64,000 nt of DNA from Clitopilus passeckerianus (lineage: Eukaryota; Basidiomycota; Agaricomycetes; Agaricales; Entolomataceae). Under the pieces are notes generated by a model. It did no database searches and was not told where the DNA came from. It saw only the letters and a list, made by a program, of their open reading frames with translations. Positions 1 through 12,898 of this stretch are shown here, in pieces. Where the stretch lies: positions 124,001 through 188,000 of the forward strand of contig CALYLX010000142.1 in the NCBI GenBank assembly GCA_944990035.1, given 5' to 3'. The stretch's first letter is position 1, and every line of letters begins with the position of its first letter. A program made the translations under genes and the position numbers.

Positions 1-1025
1 CGCAAATGAGAGATGAGAGTATAAGACAAAGTATTAGCTTACCTCTACCAAGACTATTGTCCAAAACTTTGGCACTCCTTCGGGGCGGCGTGAACGGTTG
101 CTGGTCCCATAACTTGACGATGAGGAGCCGGGCGAAATAATTATGGCTGGTGCCAGCACTCGACAAAAAAAATCTTGTGGGGAATTGGCCTGCCGTCAAC
201 ATGCTGGGGACAGGCAGATTATGGAATTGCGTTTATTGGTGTTTGAAGGTATCAACTTTGCTGCAGTGAGGATTACTGGCAACAGGAGCTCATAGAAACG
301 GACTGAGCGGCGGCATGGGCGACATGTTTGAATTGATGAGGGGAACTGACAGATAGACACAAACGGAGGCGAAGGAAGGAGAACCGTCTCTGTGAAGAAG
401 GTTAGACACAATAGAGAAGAGTAGGAACGAAGCACGTACCCAGGCCTGAACCCTGCCACTACCAACGAGTAAAATCGATGGCGGAGGGCACTTCCCAAAA
501 GTGCTAGATGAAGCAAGGAAGCCAGACAGCTTGGTTCCCACTTCATGTGACTAGGTTTGAGAACTTCATTTCTTGAGGAGCTTGCAGATCCTTTGTCGGT
601 GTGCATGTGCCGGGGGTTGTAGTAAACCGACACCACCACTCCCAAGGTCGAGGGTGCGTATTCCTAGTGCATCGCGTTCGGTGCGTGTAGGGTAGATAAC
701 GAAGTGTATTAGGGGTCCTTGAGAGGATGACATTAGTGTGTGAAGCCGGTAGCTACTCGCAAGCAAACGGAGGTTCGAAAATGAGGACAAGTGTATCGTC
801 GGATCGGAAGTGATCCGATGAGGTCCTGGATGCACGGATCCTTGTGACTCTCAGGTCCGTTCTGATTACTGGAATGCGCAACAACTTCAAGTCGACCGAC
901 CTCATTAATCTCTGCAATCGAACATTCTCACCACAAGTAAACATCGCATGGCATATGTGAGCTCAACTGGCGTTACATACAAGTACAAAGTAGAGAAAGG
1001 CGAGCCTGAGTCGTGTAGATAACCC
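1..1025. other. No gene supported
   Basis: No ORF here shows a recognisable domain, and the overlapping short frames look random. It lies downstream of the broken terpene synthase on the minus strand. Nothing further is seen. Confidence 0.5.
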
Positions 1026-2293
1026 CTAATCAGAAAGATCAACATGACCTACAAACGGTGCTCGAAGCTCAACAATCTTGGTATTCTGCACTTCCTTGTT
1101 CTTTTTCCCGAAGAACCTTTGGATGCAAACCCCCGCCTGTAGAGCTTGAGCCAGAGATACGAGAAAAATAACTTGGGGGATACGTACTTGACGTGTCCGG
1201 CAAGGAAAGAACCGTATCCCTCTAGAATGCGTACGGCATCCTTCCACTCTGGCTGATCCGCCCTCTTCTCGAGGATCCACTTTGCAGCAACGAGCTCCGC
1301 AGTGCGTGCCTCGCAGTACCCTCCAAAGTAATACATAGCTCCTTGGAGATCGAGGCCTCGCTCTTTCATGATTACACAGTAATCATATTCGCCCCCTTGT
1401 GTCCTTTCGCTTGCTCCATATTGTATGAATGGATATCCTGTCAAGAACGAATCATTAGCCTCAATCTAGGGCCTGTCAAAAGATCTCCTTGCGTTGATCC
1501 CAAATGCAAGGTCAAGTGCAGCATTGTGTGCCATCTGGAAGACTGGGTCATCCAAGACGCTCTGCGCTAGTTCAAGTTCTAAACAGTATTCCACAGTATC
1601 CATCACTACTCGCACACCGGCGGTTTCGCGACGAAATCTAACATAAGATTGGATATCGAGCACCACCTCTTTCTCCCGGAAGGTGGCTTCGTCGGCTACC
1701 TCGTCGGCGTAGTCGCAGAAGTGCTCGATGAATCGTGCAATAAATCCTGGACTCATGATCCCGTCGAGATGCCTTTTACGGAAGCTGCAAGTAACATAGG
1801 GATTAAGTTAATCTAACCTAATGGTGAGGTAAAGTGGCCGACTTACTCTTGGAGTATCGCACAGAGCCAAGAGTTGTCATTGAAATCCGGATTGGTGAGG
1901 GCATTCCTAAATATCCGAGCTGTCGCCTTAGCGTCTTGACCGGTTTGGACATCAGTGGACTCATCATATATCCAGAAAACATTGTGCTATCCGCTTCGAG
2001 TAAGTGCTGGAGAAGGTTGTATCGGGTGGTAGTAGCCTCTTACCAAGTCCATTATCGCCCGAACACGCGACCTACTTGCCGTTGGGTGGCAGTAAAAGGA
2101 TATAAGCTCAATCATCGAGCGATCCATGAATTCGGCCATCCTTGGCCCATAGACGTGTTGCTGATACCGCAGGATCCATTCCCGTGTCTCAGGAAAGGCG
2201 TCATCCCAGTGGATTAGTCCCCTCATCTGGGAAAACAGATAAGATGGCGTCAAGGTCAGGAATGCGATACGTGATAGGTGAGTCCTGTGGCAT
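1026..2293 (-). pseudogene. Sesquiterpene synthase pseudogene (three frame breaks)
   Basis: This is a class I terpene synthase relic closely related to the intact gene at 47.2 kb, with the same five-exon layout. Seen in sequence: an N-terminus matching the intact copy from an ATG at 2293; the metal-binding motif DESTD near 1945-1960; a helix with FIARFIEHF; and an NSE triad split by an intron, N then DIHSYNME, near 1432-1500. The tail RFFGKK...VELRAPF ends at TAG 1026. Breaks relative to the intact copy: a 2-nt loss just after the EGTNP stretch (about 2225-2235), a 1-nt loss after the NSE helix (about 1375-1380) that creates TAA, and a 1-nt loss before the RF(Y) motif (about 1113-1120). Splice sites still look usable. 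Ionisation-dependent cyclisation of farnesyl diphosphate is the family activity; this copy should not make a full enzyme. A sequencing error could explain one break, not three. Confidence 0.85.
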
Positions 2294-5200
2294 ATTGGGT
2301 GGAGTAATGAAAGCAAGAGGGAAGTCTGACCTGCTCTATATGTAATTCGGGAGATGGAAACCAGTATAGCATCCCTCGAAAGGATAATTTGTATGCCCAA
2401 ATTCAATCGAGATGAACGTTCAAGTTGTCATATGGCGGGTTCGGGAAGAATGACATTCGTCTTGCAGCGTTGCATTTTGGAAACTAAGGCTGATATGCAG
2501 ATTCATCTAGCTCATCATAGATTTGCAGGGACGACGTTCATTCAGGGACTTTCCTTATCTATTTGCTCATGTGAGGGGGTGCAGCCGCCTGCAGAACGCG
2601 GGCGTCTTACCACAAGAAGCCCAGGCCACAATGCCGTTCTGTGAAATAATGCATTCGGCTCGATACAAGTTAGCAATCGCCGGATTGCACAACTGGGTGC
2701 TTCCATGGCCGCTGTCCTCTGCTTCTTATCCGGCATATCTGATAGGTACAATGGAAGTCCCTCGAGGCCTACGAAATGAAGATACTAACGGACTGGTCCG
2801 TTTGGCTGGTACCAATCCTTCTCGGGATCAGTTGGCGGCCCCGGTTCGACCCTTAGGCCTTAACGTTCAACTTCACGACATCAATGTATTGTCTAGATAT
2901 TCATTCTACAAGGCGATACGAACAAGAACTCATCCAAATACGGTCTATCGTGACAGGCTCTCAAAAATTGGTGCTTAAATTTACGGTTCTCTGACTAAAA
3001 TGAAGGGGGATATACAAAGCTGTACCGGGTAGCTTGCTGTCCATAACTTCCCCTTTCCCCGACCGATAGATTTCAAAATAAATAGGAAAGAAAATAGAGT
3101 CCGGTAGTCATTCACGACCCAGGCGGGGAATGTATTCAGAAGAAAGATGGCATGGGCCCGACAGAACAAAATAATAGAAAAGCCACTCCAATGTGGCGTA
3201 GGTCGTGCGGTGGATGTACTAAAAAGAGAACAATAAAAGGTATTATAAAGGTGGAAGTGTCCTTAAAGATGCAGATGCAGGATGTCGTAACATTCATCAA
3301 GTGTTCGATGGGAGGAAGCCCGGTGTAGGTAAAGAGAACTTGCCCGTTGTGGAAAGATGTCCAGTTCCAAAGTATGAAAGGTATCGCGTCTTCCATTACT
3401 ATCGTCCTTTCTCCGTACATTCCCTTGCCATGATTTTCGCACACCGGAATCGCAGCAGATGGCCTAGAGCATCGAGATAAAGGGGCACAGGTGATGAGTA
3501 GGTGCAGCTTCTTTCTCAGGCGGCATGACCCTTGAACGACGTGACACTGGACCACGAAGTGCTGCCGTATTTAGCAGACAACGTGCCACTGGCGGCGTAT
3601 GAAGGGTGTAGTGATGTGGGGTATACGTTGAGTACGGTGGTTAGTTCTGGCCTAGTTCTTGCGTAGCGTGGATGCTTGAGGATTCTTGGTATCGTGTTGG
3701 GACAGCTTGTTCAATTTACCCAGATGCCTCGCCAGGGACCCAATTCATTCCAACTGTTCTTCTGCCCCTCGTTCCATTCCCCATGGGTCCCACCTAACTC
3801 AGAGTTGAGCAGGGATTTCGATACTGAACCATACGTATGTGGATAGGGGGCCCTAGGTCCTGATGGCAGACCGACACAGCTGTAACGGGCTCTGGCGCCA
3901 AAAGGTGGGTTGTCACGGGGCGCAGTGATAGCAGCTAGATGGCGTAGTCTCGACGGGGAGCTGAGTGAGAAGACGAAGTGTCACTACCACTTCTTCCGAT
4001 CCCTCGGGTGCCGCCCATCTTTTTTGGAGGAAACCTCGCAGACTTTGGAGCACATCATCAGCGCCGCAGGGCGGGCAGGGGCGCCAAATACTTGCTCCCA
4101 CATCTAACTCGTGAAGAGGTGGGATTATGCTGAGAGTTGCAGCTGCGCCGGGGACAAAGTCCGGAGTTGTGACACCATCAGCGGAGAACAGCACATCGCG
4201 TGCCGCGAATGGAAAATTTCCTCTCGTTTAGAGGCGACCTTGACGTTGTAAAAGTGTGAAGTCAACGTCCAAGGTCCAACGAGGGTTTCCGATGCTGTTA
4301 GGGAAAGAGGCCTGATCGTTGGAGGTGCCACAGGTATCGCCACCGTGGGGATTTGGTCTAGAGGTTGGTCGGGAACCGGGTGGCCAGGATTCGTAGTCTG
4401 CATAGTTACGAACAGAACTGCCTATGTTCTGGTTTCCAGCCGAAGATGATATATCACTAGGTATCATAGTGGCGCCAGCGGAAAGTAGGGGAGGACGGAA
4501 GGGTGGCGATAACTGGCACCTGGATTTGGTGGCGAAGAGATCGTTGAGGTGGGGCATGATGGTGTGAGGTTCGATTCGTAAAAGGCGTGGGCGATATGCA
4601 GGAATCCTTGACTGCAGCCGCGAGGAGCTTCGTGCGCAGGGTAAAGCACGGCTGTAATTAAGGGTTCGTGACCTAAGTCTTCAGTCTTCAGGAGCACAAA
4701 GCCATACTTGGGGAAGATGACGTTCTGCCGAATCTGAACCACAGAGAATTAGTTGCGCCGGCTGCTGAAGTCCGTTGGCAGCCAAGCGTTGAGAGACCTG
4801 ATCGGGTTCTGGGTAGGGACAGGGAGGAGCAGCTTCGTTGGGGTGGCGTATGTTGGTACGAAAGATGACGTTGTGAGAGTTTGCGCGACCGAGTTTGGAT
4901 ATTGTCCTGATTGGCCTGCGAGAAACGAACAGCATCCATGATTACGAGTGCTACACCGGCTGGACATGGGAAGAAGTGTGATAGGGGGCCACTGGAATGA
5001 GGTCCATAGCCGTCAACTCGAGGTCCAAAAGTAAACATCCGACATCCGAGATGCACTTCCGACGCTGTTGGCTAACGACTGGAACGTCAACGGCAGTGTG
5101 GGTCCTACTGGGGTGCGTTCTGAGTTGCCTACCGGTTGGCCGGTTGTTCGTCGCTCGGTGCAAAAGCAAACAGATGTGCTCAGGGGGTGCGGCGGAGGAG

Positions 5201-6490
5201 TGGACTTGGTCCGACTATGGCCTGGAGTTCGCAACCAGGCGGTCGACGTAGTGGTGCTGTACAAAGTCGTATGACCTAGCTGGTACCAGGTCTGCGACAT
5301 GAGGACGTTTGAGCGGCAGCTACGAGGGGCTTCTGGACAAGGCTCAGGTGTGGTGCCGCCAGCGTTCCCCGACCTCTTCGTCCAACCACATCTTCCCCAA
5401 ACTCGAGTAAGACTTGACAAGGGTCACTTGAAGACGGTCTCCTCAGCCGATAGCTGTTCGAGCAACTTGAACACGGACCTGCAGAGAAGAGGAATCAGCT
5501 TTCTATTCTCCAGCAAACCAGTAGCAGGCGGGGCGGAAGGGGTGGTAATGGCTAAGCGTGACGGAAAAGTGCTTACCTGGAACAAATACAGACTGTCCAT
5601 GAATAAAACGGCCGACATTCGCCTTCCCCGACAGTTTCCGGTCCGTGGGACCAGATTAAGTAGGCGTGCTTGGAATCCGAGGATGGGGAGTCCCAGATAG
5701 CCCTTTGCTTACTTGCTGCATGTCTTGAGCCTCCGCGAATATGAGGCATTCCCCTTCTTAATAAGAATGAAAATGGCGCCTGATGAGGTTGAAGCTGCTA
5801 TAGTGCAAATCTTCGAACTTGATGATGTCCTGGAGATAGCACCAGAAGTCAGCATTTCATTGGAGCCGTTCGGGACAAAATAAAAAGAGACAGAAATAAG
5901 AAGAGGGAATAGGATGAAAGGAACATGTTCGGATGACGAAAGGCAAGGAGCAAGAAAGGAAGAACGAAAATATGTACCTTGGTTTCTTCGTCCCACTGCG
6001 AACCAATTTCTCAACCTGGTATTGAATTTCGTAGTATTCTTTGACCGTACAATTGTCGGTCTTTCTTTATCTTATCAGTTTCCTTTTCGGGACGTGTTCT
6101 CCTCGTCCATGTGTTATACTTCTCGTATATCATATTCACGGTACTTTCAGTACCTTTACACACTTTACATATAGCAACGAATATTCTTTCTTATTGTCTA
6201 TGATATTTCGCTTATATTCTTATCATTTACCTTAGCTACAGAACTACAGTATAAAAGATATGTATTCATGTAGCGTCAAATTCATTCTGTTCAATTTATA
6301 TTTCACTACCTGGGACTCTTGTTGAAGCTAGGGGATCACTGATTCCCCTTCTTGAGGTCCACATGTGCCAGTTCTGGCGATCCTTGAGGAGACCTTGGAT
6401 CGCAATCGGTACACGGGTGCCTCAGTTGGACAACAGTGGATGCTGGACAGCATAAGTTAAGCGCTGTCAATGCAGCACTGGAGCGAGAAG
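2294..6490. other. Long region without a supportable gene
   Basis: Several short ORFs overlap on both strands but none carries a domain I recognise. Between about 4,130 and 5,420 the minus strand shows fragments in changing frames that read like coding sequence (for example KYGFVLLKTEDLGHEP near 4,700 and VALVIMDAVRFSQANQDN near 4,930), so a decayed gene is possible. 5,700-6,330 is AT-rich and looks non-coding. Confidence 0.4.
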
Positions 6491-6493
6491 TAA

Positions 6494-6563
6494 AAGAGTG
6501 GCCGCGACAAGGCTCGAACCCACGCACTGTGATATCTTCCGAATGCCGAGCCGATTTCTGACA
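6494..6563 (-). repeat. B-box short repeat, copy 1
   Basis: On the minus strand this segment carries GAAATCGGCTCGGCATTCGG, then a stretch ending in GGTTCGAGCC and a GGCCACTCT end. It matches the plus-strand segments at 44,288-44,358 and 49,845-49,914. GGTTCGANNCC is the consensus RNA polymerase III B box (the T-arm of tRNAs). No matching 5' half of a tRNA with a paired acceptor stem is visible, so I call it a tRNA-derived repeat fragment, not a tRNA gene. Confidence 0.6.
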
Positions 6564-6763
6564 AGAATTGAATTGATGGCAGATTAACTATACCTGCGGT
6601 GCCGCGAGACTTGGTTATTAATTCAACCACTTAACCTTTTGGGTAACCCTTGCTTCCTTTCTCGGCCCGGACACTTACTATTTTCAGATGACTGAACAAC
6701 GAATTTCCCGGCCATCTGTCGACACGGCGCCAGCTCGACAACCGCCAACAGCAGACAGCCTTG

Positions 6764-9700
6764 ATGGAGCAAGACGCGTCAACAGCTGCCAAACGACGTC
6801 GTGGACGTCCGAAGGGTACGAAAAACACAAGGGGGAAGCCATCAGCAACAGGAAGACCAGTTGGACGGCCACGCAAAAATCAAGGGCAGCAAGCAGCTCG
6901 AGTGGGTAAGTCAAAGCACGTTCTTATTACTCCTGTTATCACCTAACAAAATCACTCCTTTCAACAGGACCCACGGCGCGTTCTGTAAATGGTAATGACC
7001 ATCAAACGGACGCGTCCAAAGGTGAGCAACTGGTTCCAAGCTACCATGACCGGAACCTGACGTGTACAAACAAGAAACGGGCTCCCAGGCCCTCAATCCT
7101 CAAGTAACGGTGGAAGACCGTGTTCTTCCTGCACCACCGCTCCCTAGCACCTCAGCTGCACCGGTGGATGAAGCTCGGCGGCTAGCAAACGACAACTCTG
7201 GCTCTCACGCCGATCCGACCGGTGCCAAGCCTCGAGCAGTTGTTCGATTTCCATCGCAGAACGCCAAACAGGTCTCGCTCTTTGGTAGGTTGTTCATTTT
7301 ACATATATAGGCGGTACAGGGAGCTTATAGACACGTAAATACAGGATTCTGGGGCACTCACGCGCATCTTGAGGAGGGCCATCTATCATCAAACCATGAG
7401 GCAGCTGGTAAGGTCTCAATCACTTGTTCTATGTAAGATATAATACTAAACAATGTATATACATCCTGCAGGCATATCTACAGCTGCTATCAATGAAAAT
7501 ACGCACCAGGAAGACCGGGATATAGGGCAAGAGAGAGAGGGATCACCAGAAGCGGATTCTGGTGAGTTCCTGTCGCTTTTTTCTTTCAATACACATTACT
7601 GATACCATTCTTTTATAGATCTGTACTCTATCGACCCAATACTGTTAGCGGAGGCACAGGAACAGCTTGGTATGTCCCCCGCGCTTTCAAGCGAAATCAC
7701 ATTTTGCTAATTGACCGTTTCTCAGCTCCATGCGAAGCAAATGCATGTGCAAGTGCAGGCCTCCATCCTACTAATGGCGAGACGTCACACCCAGCTGCGG
7801 CTGCGACGTCTGGAGCCCTACCAAACTTGGTAGGGCTCCTCAATGGTTCTGGAGGCGATGACGAGCCTGTCAATGATGAGTCGGACTTTCCTGACGTTGA
7901 TCGTCTTTTCAACATGGCTGAGGATGACGACAATGAATACGAAGATGACAACGAATTTGGCCCCCTCCCGGACGATGACGACGTACCAGAAACAACGCCT
8001 CGCACCCGTTCCGAGCGCACAAATGCAAAGTCACCAACGTGGCTGAAAGCGCAGTACAAGGAGCAATGCCTGAAGATTCGAGAGGAGGTCATCAAGAACC
8101 CATCCAAGCGGCCATCATGCTACGATGCCGGGTCTTTCTATATAACTCCTGAAAACCCTCTTTTTACCTCCTTTCGCCGTTTCCAGCTTACGCCAGAGAT
8201 GTTCCACAAGCCAACATGGTTCTTGTGGCTCCCACATCTATTCACGGCTGGCAACGGCATCCCCTGCCCTGCATGTCTAGGTGCCGGCAGGACCAAGGAA
8301 ACTGGTGCAACACCAAGGCTACAGCTTCAAGGGTGGGCAAATCTCCCTCGCCGCATCGTCGACATCAACAAAAATATATACATCATTGGCTACCGTTACC
8401 AGTGTTTCCACGAAGGCTGCAAGAAGACGTATCAGAGCTGGTCTCCAGCTCTGCTCAGTGTTCTTCCCCGAGCACTTGCTGCTCAATTTTCTTTCCATCT
8501 TACTCATCGATGTGGTGTCACTGGGCAGCTGCTATCGCTACTTCGAGCAAGCTTTCAACGTGGCATTGGGCCATCACCATTTTCGGCCATGATACGAACC
8601 TTCCACATTCAGCAGCACGAAAGCCTCCAACTGCAGTACTATGAGCTCATCAACGCTCGGCTGCAGTCACCATCGGTCATTCCTCTTCTTGTGAAGCATG
8701 TTCGGTTCAGTAGCTGGAATGATCGTTCAGGCTATGCTGGATATGTTCCAACTGGGCGATACTTCGGGGACCTGTACAACTCGTTCATCGAGCAGCATGC
8801 ACATGAATATGACCAGCAGATGGCAATGCTTTCCTGCCGAATTTTGACAATTGATCACAGTTTCAAGGTATGTATATCAAGTGTAAAAACAGGTCTAACA
8901 TTGACAAGTATACAGGTACCCAAGCACATTGGAAAGGTGAATGGGGAGCCTGTTTTTGGGGCTCTTCATACTGGTGTCAATGAGTATAACGAGGTCCGGT
9001 CAATGACATTGACCCCAACCAAGGCTCATAGCCAGTTTATGCCCGCACTCGCAACCATCCCGCATTCTCTTCGCCAATATGGTCATGATGACATCGAGCT
9101 GGTCTTCACTGACAATGTACGAGGAGATAAGGCTGAACTCAAGAAGGTGTTCCCTTCCCTCTCACGTGGAGTTCACCCTATGCCTTCAGAGTCAACTCTT
9201 CCCCCGCTCTCCCTGCCTGAGGATTGGAATGTATATTCCCTTGAATCTGCATTCCAGATCAATACTGTGCTGAGCTCTCTTCTTGAGAAACTGAAAGGGC
9301 TCAAGGACGGTGAATTCCTTGACGTTGGGATGGACATGGAGTGGCCAGTTGACATTTCATCGGGTATTACGGGTCCTGTTGCCCTCGTGACAATTGCTGT
9401 TGACAAGAACATTTACCTAGTTCGAGTAAGCATTCAATTCCTAGACATTTCATTATATTAGACTAATATTTTACCATCAGTTATCAAAGCTCTCATTGAC
9501 CTCATCTGGTCATCTCAATGTGCCGACACCACTTCTAACCATTCTCCGAAGTTCCCAAATTCGGAAATATGGTGTTCATCTGAAAGCAGACTTCACCAAA
9601 CTGTGGAAGGACTCTGGACTTTCGTCAAAGCCAGGTTCTGTTCCATTTGTTGGTGCCATTGAGCTTGGTGCTCTGGCAAATCAACGCCAGCTTACAGAAC

Positions 9701-12098
9701 GGTCAAATATGGCCCTGAAGGACCTCGTGGCTGTTCTTCTCAAGCGTTATCTTGAAAAGGATGAGGCCGTTCGGGTGAGCAATGCCTGGAATGAGGCCAA
9801 CCTGGGAGCTGCCTATGTCCGGTATGCGACACTGGATGTTTATGCCACATGGGCACTGCGTGAACATATTTTTTTTGCAGCTGCCAATCCGGTCGTCATG
9901 CCAAACACCCCTGCTGGCACTCCTGTGAGAATGTACTCCCGCGACCGTACATCAACCGTTGCCACAGGATTTATAGCACCAGATCGCTTACCCCAACATC
10001 TTGGCGTCAGTGTAACCAAAACTTGTGCTCTCGTCAACATTACATCTATCCACCAACCCGCCTATCTCGTCCGTGCTCACCTTCTTGCCTCAAGGAAAGA
10101 GAAACCCCTCTCTGAGGTCATCCCAACTCTCCCGTCAACATTGCTATGTGACATCAAGGATCTCGGTATTGCTCCCCATACCACCTATAATCCACCTCGC
10201 CCACAATGTCCCCTCCCAGAGCACCCTTACTACCCTGACCTCAATCCATATGCCGACTCCAATTCTGTATCATCATCAACTGCCGACTCAGATGATGCCG
10301 AAACCATGTCTCGGGAGAGCTGGCCCTGCTCTATTCCTTTTGAGGCTGACGAGGAGCAGCCTGTTGATGCAGCGGGAATAAGCAGAGAAGCATTGGCATT
10401 GGCAGATGAGTTTATTCCTATCGAAGGAACTCAGCCTTCAGCACTCCCGTCAATGTCATATCTTGGTACGGAATTACGGTCTCGCATTCTGGGAGATACT
10501 TGGTATATGATGGACCAATTCAAGATCCCCCGGAGCCACGGGCTTCGCCGTGCTTTTGCGCGTGCTCTCTGTGATGCAGTATTCTTGCCCGACCCTGAAG
10601 ACAAAGAAGCTGTCATGAAGGTTCTTTCGAAATGAAACATCACCTGGGAACAGATGGTTCTCTGGCATTCTGACTGGGTCTGGCAACGGGTCCGACGAGT
10701 AGTCCCGTCTGGTGAGATTCTAGCTCCCCGGGTTGCAATGGTTCTGCACCGATTTGGTCCGCTACAGGATGCAACTACAGGTCAACCCCTCTTCACAAAG
10801 GCCTCATTCCAGAAAGCAAAGAAATTCCAGAAAGCAAAGAATGTCCTTGAGAACATTCGGGCTGGTTACTATTCAGACCCTCCTGACATCAAGCTATACA
10901 TGCCACATCGAAAAGAAAAATCCAGCCTTCAAATCTATCACTGCCTCCGCGGAACCAACGGTGTCGAGGGGGGAATTCACCAGAATGTTGCCAAACAGTT
11001 TGGCAGCTATCATACATCTCCAAGGCTAGCTGTGAACCTACTTCGCGATTATAGAAACCAGCATAATCTTGTTGTAAGACCTGCTCCTTGGTTATCTAGT
11101 TTCAATATTTTCTTACAATTGGACAGGTTGGAACCCTTAATCGCACCTCCAAGATTTACCAGGGTTCATTTGACATCTGGACACGCAACCGGCTTGCTGA
11201 CCTTGTTGATGCCACTTCCCATGCATTTGTCTCTGAGCCTGAGCCATCTCTTCTTGGTTGGGTGAATGGAAATAACTATGCTCCATCAAAGGAAACCTTT
11301 GGCATCCTCCCGTTATCACCCTCAACAAAGCAGACTCTGGGGATGCATGCATTCTCAGTAGAGTTTGCAGCAAACCAGTCCATCCGACACCAGCACCTGG
11401 CAATGCAGCAGGGCACTTTGACAGCTGTGCTTCCTGTGCATACGACAGAAGAACGAGCTCTATTCCGCCTGCTAGTGTCAAATCCTTCTAGCTCATTCCT
11501 TACACAGGGGCAGCCCAACTGGGTCCAATTTGCTATGAAATGGTCAGAACACTGTGACGGTGTTCATATCTTCTACAAAGTATCAGACAGCTTTGACATT
11601 CATCTGTAGCCCGCTCTTACATTTTAAGAGTACAGTGTTGAACAGTACCGTGCTGCCTACAACACAGTCCAAGCTTCACTTACGTACAGTACAACATCAA
11701 TGCCTTCCATCCCGCTTGCCAACCCAACAGCCGTTGGGAATCAAATCTCGGTCTCCCCACAGCCACCTTCCTCAACCAACATCAATCCATGGACTGTTGG
11801 ACTACTACTAGATAAGAAGCGAAGTGAGCAGCAAACTGCTCTCGAATTTCACAACTTTTCAATGTCACACTTCGATGGCCAAAATCGAACAGGATCAACA
11901 GGGAGTTCAGCCCCAAGTGCAAAGAGGACAGGCAAAAGACGAGCAGCACCAACTGAGCCGGGTGACATCAATCCTAGGAAGCGCCAAGTGAAGCACTGCA
12001 AGGCCTGTAGACGAAGTGACTGCAAGGGGAGAGGTGGCAGGAGCTATTGTGAATTTCCCGAGGAGGCAGCTGCAATAGCTGCGTTAGATCAGGTATAA
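6764..12098 (+). CDS. AT-hook / Cys-rich / DEDDy 3'-5' exonuclease protein, interrupted by in-frame TGA
   Basis: Eleven exons join cleanly: 6764-6905, 6968-7021, 7075-7284, 7345-7407, 7472-7561, 7619-7669, 7726-8867, 8916-9425, 9481-11073, 11127-11579 and 11646-12098 (1587 codons). The N-terminus has AT-hooks (RRRGRPKG, GRPVGRPRK). It is followed by an acidic linker, a domain with CPAC and C...C pairs (8,220-8,450), and a stretch with LTIDHSFK and VFTDN that resembles a DDE-type RNase H core. A WRN-like exonuclease follows, with DMEWP (Exo I, residues 724-728), GVHLKADF (Exo II) and YATLDVY (Exo III), so all DEDDy residues are present. The C-terminus has a CKACRRSDCKGRG zinc-knuckle-like motif. 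From memory, fungal proteins with DUF6729 next to a 3'-5' exonuclease look like this; that is unconfirmed. A TGA at 10633-10635 (codon 1139) lies in frame, and coding sequence resumes directly after it. The gene is probably transposon-derived and recently disabled, or truncated after the exonuclease. Confidence 0.7.
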
Positions 12099-12685
12099 CA
12101 TATTTTTATCAGTAGTACACTTCTATTTCACATTTCCCATCCTTGACTTCTACCCACAGTAGCCGATCTTTAATTAATTCCCTCCCCCGCTTCGCTTAAT
12201 TAATTTAAATTAATTTCTTTAATTTCTTTCGCGACACCGCATGTATAGTTAAAGTGCCAGCTGGGGGCCCTCTCCGTCCGCTACCTATCGCGGCGAACTA
12301 AATTAATCTCTATGGTCAGAGCCACTACTATTACGACTGGTAAATGTCGTAGATCTCGCCGCCTTATCAACGTCCCCTTTTTAAAACCGCGATTATGTAC
12401 GGTTTTAATTACTACCTTCTAGATCATCATAGAATGAACTTCTTGGTATTTAGAGGGGTGAACGGTAGCAAAGCGCTTTCCATCCCCAACCCAAGACCAC
12501 CGTCGTTTGGTACGGCCTCCGAATAAGTGACCACCTAAGCTCCTCTAATTATTCTCCTAGCAGCTCTACAGGGAAAAAACGATTAACAGGACACCGAACC
12601 GCGCTACGGAGATACTAAATAATCCAACGCAAGTTTATCGCACCCAATTCAGTTCTAGATGGTTGTCCTCATATGATATCCATAG
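12099..12685. other. AT-rich intergenic region
   Basis: Between 12,165 and 12,225 there are repeated TTAATTAATT and TTTAATTTC blocks. No ORF is supported. It could include the 3' end of the preceding element, but I find no clear terminal repeats. Confidence 0.4.
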
Positions 12686-12898
12686 ATGCACGTTCTACGC
12701 TTGATACTCCCCATGCTCTTTACCTTGGCCTCCGCCTCGGTCATAGCAAGAGAGGAAGCCGCCAGCGTCTGCGGGTGTACCGCACTGAAGAAATGTTTCT
12801 GCCCTCTTTTCATCCCCGTCTGCCCGAAAGGCCAGGCCTTGGCGGTCACCTATACCCCACCGTGTTGCTGCCCCAGCTACAAATGTGTCAAAGTGTGA
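12686..12898 (+). CDS. Small secreted nine-cysteine protein, copy 1 (70 aa)
   Basis: A single coding exon of 70 residues. Residues 1 to about 20 form a hydrophobic signal peptide (LRLILPMLFTLASASV). The mature part has the family pattern: CGC, five residues, CFC, six residues, C, thirteen residues, CCC, four residues, C, ending VKV. The ATG is immediately preceded by ATAG, which looks like a splice acceptor, as in the other copies; a 5' UTR intron is inferred. It is probably secreted and disulfide-bonded, with one unpaired cysteine if monomeric. Its closest relatives in the window are at 43.2 and 48.9 kb, on the other strand. It is convergent with the secreted granulin-like gene at 13.3-13.8 kb. 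I do not recognise a named family, so the function is unknown. Confidence 0.8.
   Translation: MHVLRLILPMLFTLASASVIAREEAASVCGCTALKKCFCPLFIPVCPKGQALAVTYTPPCCCPSYKCVKV

Noticed and set aside
2523..2978. A 151-codon plus-strand ORF
   Set aside because: No domain, no signal peptide, overlaps other open frames; nothing supports it beyond length.
6494..6563. A tRNA gene on the minus strand
   Set aside because: The T-arm and a CCA-like end are present, but no 5' half with a matching acceptor stem or a convincing anticodon arm. The same unit recurs elsewhere without one.
11580..11612. Peptide end VSDSFDIHL as the C-terminus of the 6.8-12.1 kb protein
   Set aside because: A GTATCA donor at 11580 and CAG acceptor at 11645 keep the frame into the Cys-rich C-terminal exon ending at 12098, which gives a more sensible protein.
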